From the NCBI GenBank assembly GCA_030430575.1, contig JAUIKF010000074.1:1-35419 (forward strand): a DNA stretch of 35,419 nucleotides, in the 5' to 3' direction. Of this stretch, positions 15,860 to 24,540 are shown piece after piece. A program made the position numbers and the translations under genes. Origin of the DNA: Bacteroidia bacterium. Lineage in GTDB: Bacteria; Bacteroidota; Bacteroidia; J057. The notes under the pieces are model-generated. The model saw only the letters and a list, made by a program, of their open reading frames with translations. It did no database searches and was not told where the DNA came from. Each line of letters opens with the position of its first letter. Within the stretch, counting starts at the first letter, position 1.

Positions 15860-17224
15860 ATGAAAAACTATCCCATAGAAAAGGAGGACATTCAAGGTAT
15901 CCTGCTATCAGGGTACGGTAAGCTGAAAGCTGCCAAATACGTATCGGTAACCATCACCGATGCCAAAGCATTTCGCTCATGGCTAGCAGCGCAAACCATC
16001 GCCCATGGCGGGGAAAAGCCTGCGAAACAAGCGCTAAACATCGCCTTCACCGCAAAGGGCCTTCAAGCCCTTCAAGTAGAAGTAAACGAAGCCAACGGCT
16101 TCCTCCGATCTTTTGCCGAAGGCATGGACACCGATCACCGCAATCGCCTGCTAGGCGATATAGGAGAGAATGCTTCCACTAATTGGACGTGGGGCGCAAG
16201 GACAGATGAGCGCATTCATGTGCTGCTCATGATGTTTGCCAAGACGCAAGATGACCTCAATGTTTGGTACCCAAAAATGGCAGGACAATTTGAGGCAAAT
16301 GGCATGAAAGAAGCCTATCAGCTTCCAGGCCATTTTCTTCATGGTTTTCGAGGCCATTTTGGTTTTTTGGATGGCGTGAGTCAGCCCCTGATCAAAGGGC
16401 TTTCGAAGAAAACGCCCAAAAATGATGTCGTGGTACCGGGTGAATTTCTGATTGGGTATAAAAATGGGTATAACCAAATGCCCATCAGTCCTCAATTGGA
16501 AGGGATGGAATCATTTGGGAGAAATGGTAGCTACATGGTTTTTCGCCAGTTGGAGCAGCATGTCAGGCGCTTTTGGGATACGATGCTGGCAGCGTATGGG
16601 GTAGATGGCAATGCCGATGAAGCCATCAAACTGGCTTCCAAGATGGTCGGTCGCTGGCCCAATGGCAAGCCCCTTACCTTGGCGGATACGCCCGAGGATC
16701 GTGTGAAGAACATCAAAGACTTTGGCTTTGCCAAAGACGACTTACAGGGGCATAAATGCCCCATCGGCTCCCATATCCGCCGCACCAATCCCCGCGACAC
16801 CAAAAACGGCAAACCCAAAACGTCAATCAAGATCAACAATCGCCACCGCATCTTGCGTCGTGGCAGGCCCTATGGGCCACCGTTTCAGGAGCATCAGGAG
16901 ATCAAAGAAATGCTCAAAAAACCCGACGACGGCCAGGAACGCGGCCTCAATTTCATCTGCTTCAATACCAATATCGAACGCCAGTTCGAATTTGTCCAGC
17001 ACACCTGGTCAAATAATCCCAAGTTTGAGGGGCTATATGACGATGTCGATCCCTTGACAGGGGTCAAAGAATCCAAAGGCGAGCGTGCGCCGACCACTTT
17101 TACCGTCCAGGCGTCACCTGTGTGTCAGCAGCACCGCAATCTGCCGGCGTTTGTGACGATGAAGGGAGGGGCGTATTTTTTTATGCCGGGGATGAAGGCG
17201 TTGGGGTATTTGGGGGAGGGGTAG
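15860..17224 (+). CDS. DyP-type heme peroxidase
   Basis: A 454-residue dye-decolourising peroxidase. The family signature GFLDG is at residues 168-172, with the catalytic aspartate D171. The proximal heme ligand is H305 in CPIGSHIRRTNPRD. RRGRPYGPPF (333-342) and GLNFICFNTNIERQFEFVQ (about 362-380) are further hallmarks. The enzyme uses peroxide to oxidise aromatic substrates through heme. No signal peptide is seen, so it would be cytosolic or carried by a partner. The length matches the longer DyP classes. The two-domain membrane protein upstream on the same strand is a candidate partner. The ATG at 15860 is preceded by an A-rich leader. Confidence 0.93.
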   Translation: MKNYPIEKEDIQGILLSGYGKLKAAKYVSVTITDAKAFRSWLAAQTIAHGGEKPAKQALNIAFTAKGLQALQVEVNEANGFLRSFAEGMDTDHRNRLLGDIGENASTNWTWGARTDERIHVLLMMFAKTQDDLNVWYPKMAGQFEANGMKEAYQLPGHFLHGFRGHFGFLDGVSQPLIKGLSKKTPKNDVVVPGEFLIGYKNGYNQMPISPQLEGMESFGRNGSYMVFRQLEQHVRRFWDTMLAAYGVDGNADEAIKLASKMVGRWPNGKPLTLADTPEDRVKNIKDFGFAKDDLQGHKCPIGSHIRRTNPRDTKNGKPKTSIKINNRHRILRRGRPYGPPFQEHQEIKEMLKKPDDGQERGLNFICFNTNIERQFEFVQHTWSNNPKFEGLYDDVDPLTGVKESKGERAPTTFTVQASPVCQQHRNLPAFVTMKGGAYFFMPGMKALGYLGEG

Positions 17225-17284
17225 GTCGGGATACTTGCTACTCTTGTACTTTGGGATGAGTAAATCCGTGATACTTATGATATC

Positions 17285-17341
17285 GGGCCGGATTACGCGA
17301 AGATCCATCCCCCCTATCCAGAAATCCGACCCAGCGCATAA
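17285..17341. repeat. REP-like hairpin, inverted copy of 14288 repeat
   Basis: gggccggatt (17285-17294) pairs with aatccgaccc (17323-17332), with one G:T change. The 21 bases at 17321-17341 are the exact reverse complement of 14288-14308. It lies between the convergent peroxidase gene and T9SS propeller gene. Nothing else is seen in 17225-17420. Confidence 0.65.
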
Positions 17342-17420
17342 AAACGCGCCAGAATCTATACGTCATGAAGTATCATTTCCAAAATCCTTGTTTTGATGAT
17401 GCCATTTTAATTAACCCCAA

Positions 17421-19061
17421 TTAGATTTTAACTATTCGTTTAAACTGTTCCGCTTTTTCAGTTACAATTTTAAGCAGATAAACGCCATTTTCTACATTAT
17501 TTAAGTCCATTTCTATTGGATAATTAGTGTAGAAGAAGGATTCTTTTTGGAGGGGTTTTCCTAGAAAATCGTAGAGTGCAATTGTCACAAACTCATTACG
17601 TTGGCCTGGCAATTCAATAGAAACGACATCCATGGTTGGATTTGGAAATACAGCTACTGCCATATCATTTTGTAAATCCTCTATCCCAACACTAATATCA
17701 TGATAGATGATAATGTCCCATAGATGATTACATGAGTTACCCCATTTCGAGACTGTGATATCCGAATGTCCAAAAAGGCTAGCGTGCCCACTTATTGTAA
17801 ATACATTTCCAACTGGATCGATAGAGATATCTTCAAAATCTAGGTTGGAAGTACTTATACATAGCGCAATCCCATCGGGGTTGTGCTTAACTAAAAAACC
17901 AGGCCCCAAGAATATCGGGGGGAAAGGAGGGAATTCAATATAATTATAAAATTGACCAATCGTAACAATATCGCCTACTGGGTCTAAGGCAATCCCCCTG
18001 CCTCCATTAGTGGCAAAAAGAGTAGGCGAGCCTTGACGCACCCACTGGGCATTGCCTAATGAATCGTATCTCGCAATGAAAACATCCTGATGATTGGTAC
18101 TTACATTCGGTAATGTTCCAAATTGAGCCGTATGTGTCAAAAAACCAGTGAAATAGAGATTATTGGAGTCCCCAACTGTGATTTGTTCGGGAAAATCACT
18201 CGCATCCATTCCATTCACTTTTGTCAACCAAAGAGGATGCCCCCATGGATCACACTTTGCCACAAAAATTTCAAAAATGCGCCTTGTACTTGGCAAAGAA
18301 AAGTTTCCAAACCTTAGACCTCCACTAAAGAATCCCCCAAAATAACCTAGGATATAGGAGTTGCCTTTATTGTCGGCAGTAATGCTATACACTTGATGAT
18401 TTGAGCCATCTCCTGTGCCTCCCCCATGCAGTGGTCGTTGCCAAAGACAAGTACCTGCCGAATCGAATTTTGCCATATAGATGTTCCAAGCATAACTTCT
18501 ATCAGGCAAAAGAGGCAGTGAGTCAAACGCAAAATCTCCCGCGCCAAAAACTCCAGTGGTATAAACATTTCCCATAGAGTCTGTTTCGATATCTACTCCT
18601 TCAGATAGGGCTGTTCCTTGAGCTCCTTTTGCCCAAATAAAAACACCATTGCTGTCGTATTTGGCAACAAAAGCATTCAGGCTGCTTGAAGGAATAATTG
18701 CATGCGTAGAATCAAATCTTAGCGTATCGTCGAAACTTGCTGTTATATAAATATTATCAGCCTGGTCAGTACATAGGCCAATCCCTGAGCAGTGTCCTAT
18801 ACAATTTATGGTATAAGATTTTAAATGCTTCACCCATTGGGTATTTCCAAGGGAATCAAATTTTGCCAAGAAATACCCTTCAGAATCACTAAATTTATTG
18901 CCAATAATTTCGCCATTGGGAAAGGTTAATTGCCCAGGAAATGATCCAAATGCATAAAAACCCCCAGAACTGGTTGTTTGAATTTTTACTAGATTTTCAG
19001 CATTTGAGATAAGAAGGAGTCCCAAACATGCAAAAATGGTCAATGTAATCTTTGTTTTCAT
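17421..19061 (-). CDS. T9SS-exported SBBP-type beta-propeller protein
   Basis: A 546-residue secreted protein. The signal peptide covers about residues 1-21 (ACLGLLLISNA). The body is built from repeats of the type AKFDSxGxxxW: AKFDSLGNTQWVKH, AKYDSNGVFIWAKG, AKFDSAGTCLWQRP, AKCDPWGHPLWLTK and ARYDSLGNAQWVRQ. This is characteristic of SBBP (beta-propeller) repeats. The C-terminal T9SS type A sorting domain begins VAVFPNPTMDVVSIELPG and ends ENGVYLLKIVTE. It is probably attached to or released from the cell surface, but its ligand is unknown. It is divergent from the Nudix gene and converges on the peroxidase gene. Confidence 0.88.
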   Translation of the reverse strand: MKTKITLTIFACLGLLLISNAENLVKIQTTSSGGFYAFGSFPGQLTFPNGEIIGNKFSDSEGYFLAKFDSLGNTQWVKHLKSYTINCIGHCSGIGLCTDQADNIYITASFDDTLRFDSTHAIIPSSSLNAFVAKYDSNGVFIWAKGAQGTALSEGVDIETDSMGNVYTTGVFGAGDFAFDSLPLLPDRSYAWNIYMAKFDSAGTCLWQRPLHGGGTGDGSNHQVYSITADNKGNSYILGYFGGFFSGGLRFGNFSLPSTRRIFEIFVAKCDPWGHPLWLTKVNGMDASDFPEQITVGDSNNLYFTGFLTHTAQFGTLPNVSTNHQDVFIARYDSLGNAQWVRQGSPTLFATNGGRGIALDPVGDIVTIGQFYNYIEFPPFPPIFLGPGFLVKHNPDGIALCISTSNLDFEDISIDPVGNVFTISGHASLFGHSDITVSKWGNSCNHLWDIIIYHDISVGIEDLQNDMAVAVFPNPTMDVVSIELPGQRNEFVTIALYDFLGKPLQKESFFYTNYPIEMDLNNVENGVYLLKIVTEKAEQFKRIVKI

Positions 19062-19177
19062 TTTTTTTCACCGACTGTTTAAAATGCTGTAGACAAGGAT
19101 AAATAGAAAAATACATATCTCTCTTGAGTATTCCTAAAATCGAAAATTATTTCTCTATTTTTCCCTACCTTCCCCCC

Positions 19178-19630
19178 ATGAAACAACTTCTCTTCTCCCT
19201 CTTTGGCAGATGGCTGCCAAGTGACCTATTTGCCAGGAAATATCCTGTCTCTGTCAAAGGCATCGTCTACCACGACGGAAAGTTGGTGTTGCTCAAAAAT
19301 GAGCGCGATGAGTGGGAATTGCCGGGCGGAAAGTTGGAGCCGGATGAGTCGCCTGAAGTTTGCCTAAGGCGAGAGATTCAGGAGGAGCTGAATGTCGAGG
19401 TGGAAGTAGGGGAATTGATTGATGTCTGGGTGTATGACATCTTGGGGAAGGTCAAGGTGGTGATTATCACCTATTTGTGTCATATCAATCAAGCGGGGCC
19501 AGTGGATATTCGGCTCAGTTATGAGCATAAAGAATTAGGGTTTCACCCTTTTGAGGGACTTGAAGAACTGAAGATGCCTGAAGGGTATAAACGGTCAATT
19601 CGAAAAATGTCTGAGCGGCCGAGTGTCTGA
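19178..19630 (+). CDS. Nudix hydrolase
   Basis: About 150 residues from the ATG at 19178. A TTG at 19124 is in frame, but it would add an unsupported N-terminus. The Nudix box reads G-KLEPD-E-SPEVCLR-RE-I-Q-EE-L-N-V, matching Gx5Ex7REUxEExGU. The one exception is Asn at the last conserved glycine. The metal-binding REIQEE core is intact. The enzyme should hydrolyse a nucleoside diphosphate linked to another moiety, but the substrate cannot be predicted. WELPGGKLEPDES gives the usual lead-in. The gene ends 70 bases before the convergent TetR stop. Confidence 0.9.
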   Translation: MKQLLFSLFGRWLPSDLFARKYPVSVKGIVYHDGKLVLLKNERDEWELPGGKLEPDESPEVCLRREIQEELNVEVEVGELIDVWVYDILGKVKVVIITYLCHINQAGPVDIRLSYEHKELGFHPFEGLEELKMPEGYKRSIRKMSERPSV

Positions 19631-19700
19631 TCGTATATGGTTTGCAGATTCTCAGATGCCTTCTTTCCCTTCAGACATTCAGACGTTTGGACTTTGCCTT

Positions 19701-20279
19701 TCAGGAAAGCACTTTCAATCCTTGCTCAACGATCTGCTCCATTTCTTCAGCGGTCAAGTCGTATTTCGTTACCACCTTCAGGCCGCTGAAAAGGGTGAAA
19801 AGATACTGGGCGATGCCATCAATATTTTTGCTGGAATCGAGTTGGCCATTTTCTTGCGCCTTGGTGAGCAACTCTACCAAAAAGCCCTTCACAAATGCTT
19901 GATTTTGACAGGTGATCTGATGCACGCTTTGATCTACCGAAGCCAATTCTGTGGTGGCATTAACGACAAAGCAGCCTTTGCGCTCAGGGTCATTGTGGTC
20001 AGCTTCTATGGCTTTATCGAAGAGCAGGCGAATCGCATCGAGGGGATCATCCATCGCACGTAATTCGGCAAAAAGACTCACTCCCATCTTTCGATAATGA
20101 GCCAATGCACGTTCATAAAGCTCTTTTTTATTGTTAAAAGCTGCATACAGGTTGGTGCGATTGGTCCCCAAATATTTCACCAATTCTGACATCCCTACGC
20201 CATTATAGCCTTTTTTCCAGAAAAGCTCCATGGCTTTTTCCAGTGCTTCTTTTTCATCGAATTGTTTGATTCTAGGCAT
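19701..20279 (-). CDS. TetR-family transcriptional repressor
   Basis: A protein of 192 residues from the ATG at 20277-20279. Upstream in-frame codons to 20315 are less likely because MPRIKQFDEKEALEKAMELF is the normal TetR opening. The HTH spans about 8-55 (FWKKGYNGVGMSELVKYLGTNRTNLYAAFNNKKELY). The remainder is a ligand-binding domain with QENGQLDSSKNIDGIAQYLFTLFSGLKV near its end, as in YcdC/AcrR-like members with a TetR_C-type domain. It lies downstream of the SDR gene on the same strand. Palindromes of the type GAACGATnGTTC occur before both this gene and the SDR gene, so it probably represses itself and the oxidoreductase. The inducer is unknown. Confidence 0.9.
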   Translation of the reverse strand: MPRIKQFDEKEALEKAMELFWKKGYNGVGMSELVKYLGTNRTNLYAAFNNKKELYERALAHYRKMGVSLFAELRAMDDPLDAIRLLFDKAIEADHNDPERKGCFVVNATTELASVDQSVHQITCQNQAFVKGFLVELLTKAQENGQLDSSKNIDGIAQYLFTLFSGLKVVTKYDLTAEEMEQIVEQGLKVLS

Positions 20280-20380
20280 AATGTTCGGGTTAATCAGAAA
20301 AACGCAAAGGGGCAAAACGACGTGGGAACTGCCCCTGCCACTTCACTCCTTTGCGCTCCCTTTTGCTATTATAGGAAAAA

Positions 20381-20392
20381 GAACGATTGTTC
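20381..20392 (-). promoter_or_regulatory. Candidate TetR operator upstream of tetR
   Basis: GAACGATTGTTC is a palindrome with one non-matching central pair. It lies about 100 bases before the TetR start and just after the SDR stop. It matches the two sites before the SDR gene (21200 and 21233), which supports autoregulation. Confidence 0.7.
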
Positions 20393-20411
20393 CAAATCCT
20401 CGCAAAAAAAA

Positions 20412-21164
20412 TTACAGCGATACCATTCCTCCGTCTATCGCCAGTTCTGTCCCTACAACAAAGGAAGAATCTTCACTGGCATAGAACAAGGCGACTTTGG
20501 CGATTTCTTCCGGCTTGCCAAAGCGTGCCATCGGTATCTGCTGGACAATGCCTTGGGCCATCTCATTGGTTTGCGCTTCACTCATGCCCATTTTGCCGAA
20601 GATTGGCGTCTCGATTGGGCCTGGAGAAACTACATTGACGCGGATTCCGCGGCCGATCAGTTCGCGTGAAAGTGATCGGGCAAAGGAGCGAACAGCTGCC
20701 TTTGTCGCCGCATAGGTATGGGCATTGGGCATCCCCATCTGATTGACAACAGAGGAATTCAGAATGATTGAAGCGCCGTCATTGAGGTATGGCAAGGCTT
20801 TCTGCACCCCAAAAAAGACTCCTTTGACATTCACATTGAAGAGACGGTCAAAGCTCGCCTCGTCGATACTGTCAAGGGGAAAGAATTCGGCGATCCCAGC
20901 ATTCAGGAATAAAACGTCTATTTTTCCATGCTTTTCCCCTACTTCTGCAAAAAACGATTCCAGATCGCTGACCACGCCAACGTCAGCTTTGATGACATTG
21001 TCAAAAGTTCCATTGAATTGCGCCCTTGTCTCGGCGAGTCGGGTTTCGTTGCGCGCATTGACAATGACGGTGGCCCCTTCTTCTTTGAACAACTTTGCAG
21101 TTGCTAGTCCAATGCCACTGTTTCCGCCTGTGATAACTGCTGTTTTACCTTGTAATTTAGCCAT
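20412..21164 (-). CDS. SDR-family oxidoreductase
   Basis: A 250-residue classical short-chain dehydrogenase from the ATG at 21162-21164. An in-frame start at 21224 would add 20 residues before the Rossmann fold. The cofactor motif TGGNSGIG is near residue 12, followed by VNARNETRLAE, NAGIAEF, the catalytic serine in ILNSSVVNQMG, and YAATK (Tyr, Lys). VNVVSPGPIETPIF and VVGTELAIDGG close the fold. It would reduce or oxidise a carbonyl or alcohol with NAD(P)H in the cytosol. The pairing with a TetR gene and shared operators suggests induction by its own substrate or a toxic small molecule. Confidence 0.93.
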   Translation of the reverse strand: MAKLQGKTAVITGGNSGIGLATAKLFKEEGATVIVNARNETRLAETRAQFNGTFDNVIKADVGVVSDLESFFAEVGEKHGKIDVLFLNAGIAEFFPLDSIDEASFDRLFNVNVKGVFFGVQKALPYLNDGASIILNSSVVNQMGMPNAHTYAATKAAVRSFARSLSRELIGRGIRVNVVSPGPIETPIFGKMGMSEAQTNEMAQGIVQQIPMARFGKPEEIAKVALFYASEDSSFVVGTELAIDGGMVSL

Positions 21165-21199
21165 GATGATGAGTTGAATAAGTGTTAAAATTTGTTTTA

Positions 21200-21211
21200 G
21201 AATGATCGTTC
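21200..21211 (-). promoter_or_regulatory. Candidate TetR operator, SDR-proximal
   Basis: GAATGATCGTTC, one change from the perfect palindrome GAACGATCGTTC. It lies 36 bases before the SDR start. Its centre is 33 bp from the next site, about three helical turns. Confidence 0.7.
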
Positions 21212-21232
21212 CCAAACGGGACACAAGAAACA

Positions 21233-21244
21233 GAGCGATCGTTC
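21233..21244 (-). promoter_or_regulatory. Candidate TetR operator, distal
   Basis: GAGCGATCGTTC has a perfect CGATCG core. With 21200-21211 it forms a pair on the same face of the helix. Confidence 0.7.
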
Positions 21245-21304
21245 TGAAAAAAGGTTTTCAAATACTTAAAAAACTTTATTCATTTTCATTTCACCATGGG
21301 TCTT

Positions 21305-21673
21305 TCAATCCTCTTTAGCCAGCAGTGCCAATTCTTCACGTTGCGCTTTTTTGAGGCTTTTCGCAATGAGGTCATACGAATGGTCGATCAGCTCCTTGAG
21401 GAGTTTGTCGGAAAGATTCCCGTTGAAGTATACGGTGTTCCAATGTTGCTTATTCATGTGGTATCCTGGGATGATTTCGCCTTCATACCGTTCCCGGAGT
21501 TCGATGGCGTATTCGGGATCACATTTGAGGTTCATGCGGATGCCCTCGGAGATGGACATGAGGAGAAATATTTTGCCCATGACCCTAAATACCAAGACAT
21601 CATCGTCAAAGGGCATTTTTTCAGAAGTGCCGGGCTTGGCGAGGCTATATTCGCGGATGGATTCGATGTTCAT
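21305..21673 (-). CDS. MmcQ/YjbR family protein
   Basis: About 122 residues from the ATG at 21671-21673. The frame reaches 21712, but the N-terminal 13 residues look like untranslated leader. It matches the MmcQ/YjbR (PF04237) family: MNIESIREYSLAKPGTSEKMPF, the VFRVMGKIFLL strand, MNLKCDPEYAIELRERY, PGYHMNKQHWNTVYF, and LIDHSYDLIAKSL. The fold is CyaY-like and a role in nucleic-acid or transcription control has been proposed for some members. It lies upstream of the SDR/TetR pair on the same strand with a gap of about 140 bases containing the operators, so it is likely a separate transcription unit. Confidence 0.9.
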   Translation of the reverse strand: MNIESIREYSLAKPGTSEKMPFDDDVLVFRVMGKIFLLMSISEGIRMNLKCDPEYAIELRERYEGEIIPGYHMNKQHWNTVYFNGNLSDKLLKELIDHSYDLIAKSLKKAQREELALLAKED

Positions 21674-21802
21674 AAACGTTACTTTTTTTGAATTGCTTTT
21701 AATATGCCCCACAATTCCAATTCACATGGCAATTTTACTAAAAATAACAACAAATAGCGTCATTCCCCTCATATATCTACCAATTTGCTACTTTCTTTAC
21801 CA

Positions 21803-22699
21803 TCAATACCATATCGATTCATCCCTCGCATAAGGCATTGTACCAATGTTTTGGAGCAGCTCTTGGGCGATTTCTTGGGTCGCAGGGCTACCTTCCACTA
21901 TCAAGCGCGATAGCTCATTACGCGCTTCTTCCAATGCCTGCGGCGTCTGAATCATGCTAATCGCACAGAATAATCGCTTGCAGCGCTCCGGCTTATAAAA
22001 CCAGCTATCAGCTTTCTCTGGCTCACATTCGTTCCGCGCAAAATCTCCCGGATATTTTTCCACCACTGCTATCAATTCCATCAAGGCAGCCTTCGACTCG
22101 CCCGTCAAGGCTTTTGAACGCGCCAGGTGATAATGTGCCATCGCTTTGATAGAAGGCGTCTCTGCCACTTCGAGGACTTTATGCGCAAATACTGGCAGGT
22201 AGTCATCATAAATGACGCCTGTCTCGCCGTCAGAGACCATATGGATATAGGCCAAATGGCCCAATTTGTAACAACTGAAATCTTTGTCAGGAAATTCTTC
22301 CTCGTTGTGATTTTGGATGATTCGGAGGGCAAATTCTTCCGCTTTTTCTACCTTATCATTTCTCCGAAAAAAACGCATCATTCGATAGAGGGTTGAAGCG
22401 CTTGGGGTCACCCGCTTGGCCCGCAAATCATTGGGGTCCGTCATCCAGGTCTCCATTGCATACCAGACAGGGACGTATCCCTCCCGGCCTAGGGCGTCTC
22501 GTACACCGTACCAAGAAGAGCTTTCTGGCCACCCCACTACCTCGGCATCCCAATCGAGCGTTATGAGAATCTGGCTCTGGTAATTGGGTTGTGCATATAA
22601 CGGGACATTGTCCCCAAGGATGATCAAGGATTGAGATTGGGCAAAAGTGGTGAGTTGGAGGAGGAGGCCGCTTAATAGCAGAATCAGGGATTTTCTCAT
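21803..22699 (-). CDS. Exported SH3-domain protein with helical repeats
   Basis: A 298-residue exported protein. The signal peptide ends near residue 20 (LTTFAQS). A bacterial SH3-like domain follows (about 25-80: VPLYAQPNYQSQILITLDWDAEVVG, WYGVRDALGREGYVPVWYA). Such domains bind peptidoglycan or cell-wall peptides. The rest is alpha-helical and resembles TPR-like repeats: RMMRFFRRNDKVEKAEEFALRII, MAHYHLARSKALTGESKAALMEL, and TPQALEEARNELSRLI. No catalytic motif is seen. It probably acts in the periplasm. The upstream 250 bases hold two unusual palindromes. Confidence 0.7.
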   Translation of the reverse strand: MRKSLILLLSGLLLQLTTFAQSQSLIILGDNVPLYAQPNYQSQILITLDWDAEVVGWPESSSWYGVRDALGREGYVPVWYAMETWMTDPNDLRAKRVTPSASTLYRMMRFFRRNDKVEKAEEFALRIIQNHNEEEFPDKDFSCYKLGHLAYIHMVSDGETGVIYDDYLPVFAHKVLEVAETPSIKAMAHYHLARSKALTGESKAALMELIAVVEKYPGDFARNECEPEKADSWFYKPERCKRLFCAISMIQTPQALEEARNELSRLIVEGSPATQEIAQELLQNIGTMPYARDESIWY

Positions 22700-22784
22700 G
22701 ATGGTCGTTTGCTTTATGGTAAAGTAAACGAAAATATTGAGGGAATTTGTGTGAGGGGGGAAGGAATGGTTGGCTATTTATTGC

Positions 22785-22835
22785 TAACCGTTGACTAACC
22801 GTTATAACCGTTAGTTAACGGTTAGTCAACGGTTA
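22785..22835. repeat. 20-bp inverted repeat of AACCGTT units
   Basis: taaccgttgactaaccgtta (22785-22804) is followed, after 11 bases, by its exact reverse complement (22816-22835). The spacer itself starts taaccgtt, so alternative nested stems can form. It is about 86 bases upstream of the minus-strand SH3-protein start. Confidence 0.85.
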
Positions 22836-22887
22836 ATAGCACAACTCACTGATAGTAAGCCTATTAACTAGCGCTATTTTGCAGACA

Positions 22888-22918
22888 TTTTGTCGAAAAT
22901 GACCGATTTTCGACAAAA
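22888..22918. terminator. 13-bp hairpin downstream of GH10-like gene
   Basis: ttttgtcgaaaat (22888-22900) and attttcgacaaaa (22906-22918) pair perfectly around five bases. It lies 35 bases after the stop of the gene ending at 22954 and before the SH3-gene leader. There is no strong T-run on either side in the right place, so the terminator role is tentative. Confidence 0.5.
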
Positions 22919-22953
22919 AATTGACAAAAAATCATCTGCGAGACTCTAGGCCA

Positions 22954-24540
22954 TTATTCCGTCAAATTGGTCAAAACCAATTCCCCTGGAATATCAACTT
23001 CCATCTGACGATAGGTCTTACTTTCGTTGTGCTGGCGGTCTACTGACGTGATCACATAAATGTATCGACTACCAGGCGCTATTCGTAAGTCTTCAAAGTC
23101 TGGGGTGCGCTGAATGGCCTGGATATGAACAGAGCTGGTCAAGTCTATCAATTCACCGGGAACAAATCGATAGACGACATAATAGGTCGCGCCCTCCCCA
23201 TCGGCCGCCAGTTCTGGCGCTTGCCATTGCAAGTGAACACTTTGCTGGCTGATCATCGCGCAGAGGTGCTGTGGTGGCAAAGGAACAACCGTATCTTTCC
23301 AAGCCATAGGAGGGACCAAGGCAGGCCTTCGAAACAAGTCAAATCGAAGCTTTTCCTCCAAGTGATGCGGATTCCCTTCAAAAGAACCTGCGCTATAAAA
23401 TATGCTGCCTCGTACCGCATCGAAATCGCGGTTTAGTGCCAATTGCCGAGGAATCTGGTCCTCTCGCTGCCAAGCTTTGTACTTGGCCTCCTTTGCCTTA
23501 TACATGGCATGGCCAATGTAGAGATGGCGGCCATAGGTATTGTCAGCCCACCAACTCAGGAGGTTTTTATAGGGAGCGGAGGAAAAGTCGACGCTATAGT
23601 AGCACTGTGGCGCGACATAGTCTACCCATGATTCCTGAAGCCATTTGCGGACATCAGCATGCAAATGGTCATAGGTAGAATACCCCAAATGTGTCTCCGA
23701 ACCAGCGGGGTCCTGATGTTTGTTTCGCCATACAGGAGCTGGACTGATGCCTAGTTTTATATGGGGTTTGACGGCATGCATACTGTCTGAAACCAATTCT
23801 ATGAAAGCATCAATGTTATGTCTACGCCAGGCATTGATGGTTGGGTAGGCGGCGCCGTAGGTGCGAAATGTAGCCTTATCCGCATGGAAAGGGAGGTTGG
23901 GTTGAGGGTAAGGGTAAAAATAATCGTCAAAGTGGACACCGTCTACATCGTATTTTGAGACGATTTCCATAATGATCTTACTGATATGAGCCCGCACTTC
24001 GGGAATTCCAGGGTTGAAATATCGGCTATCGCCATATTGAAAAAACCATTCAGGCTTCTGATGCCACAGGTGGTCCTCACTCACGCTACTAAAACGCACA
24101 TGCGAAATAGCCCTAAAAGGGTTGATCCAGGCGTGGAATTCCATATTTCTGCTATGGGCTTCCTCAATCATGAAAGCCAGCGGGTCATAATATGGTGTAG
24201 GGGCTTCTCCTTGAGTGCCACTCAAGTATTCTGACCATGGTTCATAGGAACTAGGATACAGGGCATCGCCACAGGGACGGACCTGTACCACAGCAGCATT
24301 CATACCGTTGGCTTGCTGCCGATCCAGCAAGGCGCGAAACTCTTCCTGCTGTGCAGCTGGGCTGAGGCCCTTGGCCGATGGCCAGTCAATATTGTGAAAG
24401 GTAGCTATCCAGACCGCTCGAAATTCATACTTAGGGGGTGCCTCAGACGGCGCATCAGTACCGCATACTAGGTGGGACGAGAGCAGAATACTAAGTAAAA
24501 TCAGTACTTTAAGCAGAAGCGCGGGAGCAGGTCGGTGCAT
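22954..24540 (-). CDS. GH10-like (DUF187) glycoside hydrolase
   Basis: A 528-residue exported protein of the glycosyl-hydrolase-like 10 (PF02638) family. The signal peptide ends LVCG near residue 27. Catalytic-barrel landmarks are FRAVWIATFHNIDWPS near 41, FRALLDRQQANGMNAAVVQVRP near 68, the HAWINPFRA strand, VDGVHFDDYFYPYP, and LGISPAPVWRN. WVDYVAPQCYYSVDFSSAPYK appears near residue 310 in pieces. A fibronectin-III-like domain closes the protein (about 430-520: VHLQWQAPELAADGEGATYYVVYRF). Members such as YngK act on cell-wall or envelope polysaccharides. It is probably surface or periplasmic. It is not linked to a SusCD pair here. Confidence 0.9.
   Translation of the reverse strand: MHRPAPALLLKVLILLSILLSSHLVCGTDAPSEAPPKYEFRAVWIATFHNIDWPSAKGLSPAAQQEEFRALLDRQQANGMNAAVVQVRPCGDALYPSSYEPWSEYLSGTQGEAPTPYYDPLAFMIEEAHSRNMEFHAWINPFRAISHVRFSSVSEDHLWHQKPEWFFQYGDSRYFNPGIPEVRAHISKIIMEIVSKYDVDGVHFDDYFYPYPQPNLPFHADKATFRTYGAAYPTINAWRRHNIDAFIELVSDSMHAVKPHIKLGISPAPVWRNKHQDPAGSETHLGYSTYDHLHADVRKWLQESWVDYVAPQCYYSVDFSSAPYKNLLSWWADNTYGRHLYIGHAMYKAKEAKYKAWQREDQIPRQLALNRDFDAVRGSIFYSAGSFEGNPHHLEEKLRFDLFRRPALVPPMAWKDTVVPLPPQHLCAMISQQSVHLQWQAPELAADGEGATYYVVYRFVPGELIDLTSSVHIQAIQRTPDFEDLRIAPGSRYIYVITSVDRQHNESKTYRQMEVDIPGELVLTNLTE

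Noticed and set aside
19623-20063. Plus-strand frame opposite the TetR gene
   Set aside because: Antisense shadow of a well-supported TetR-family gene.
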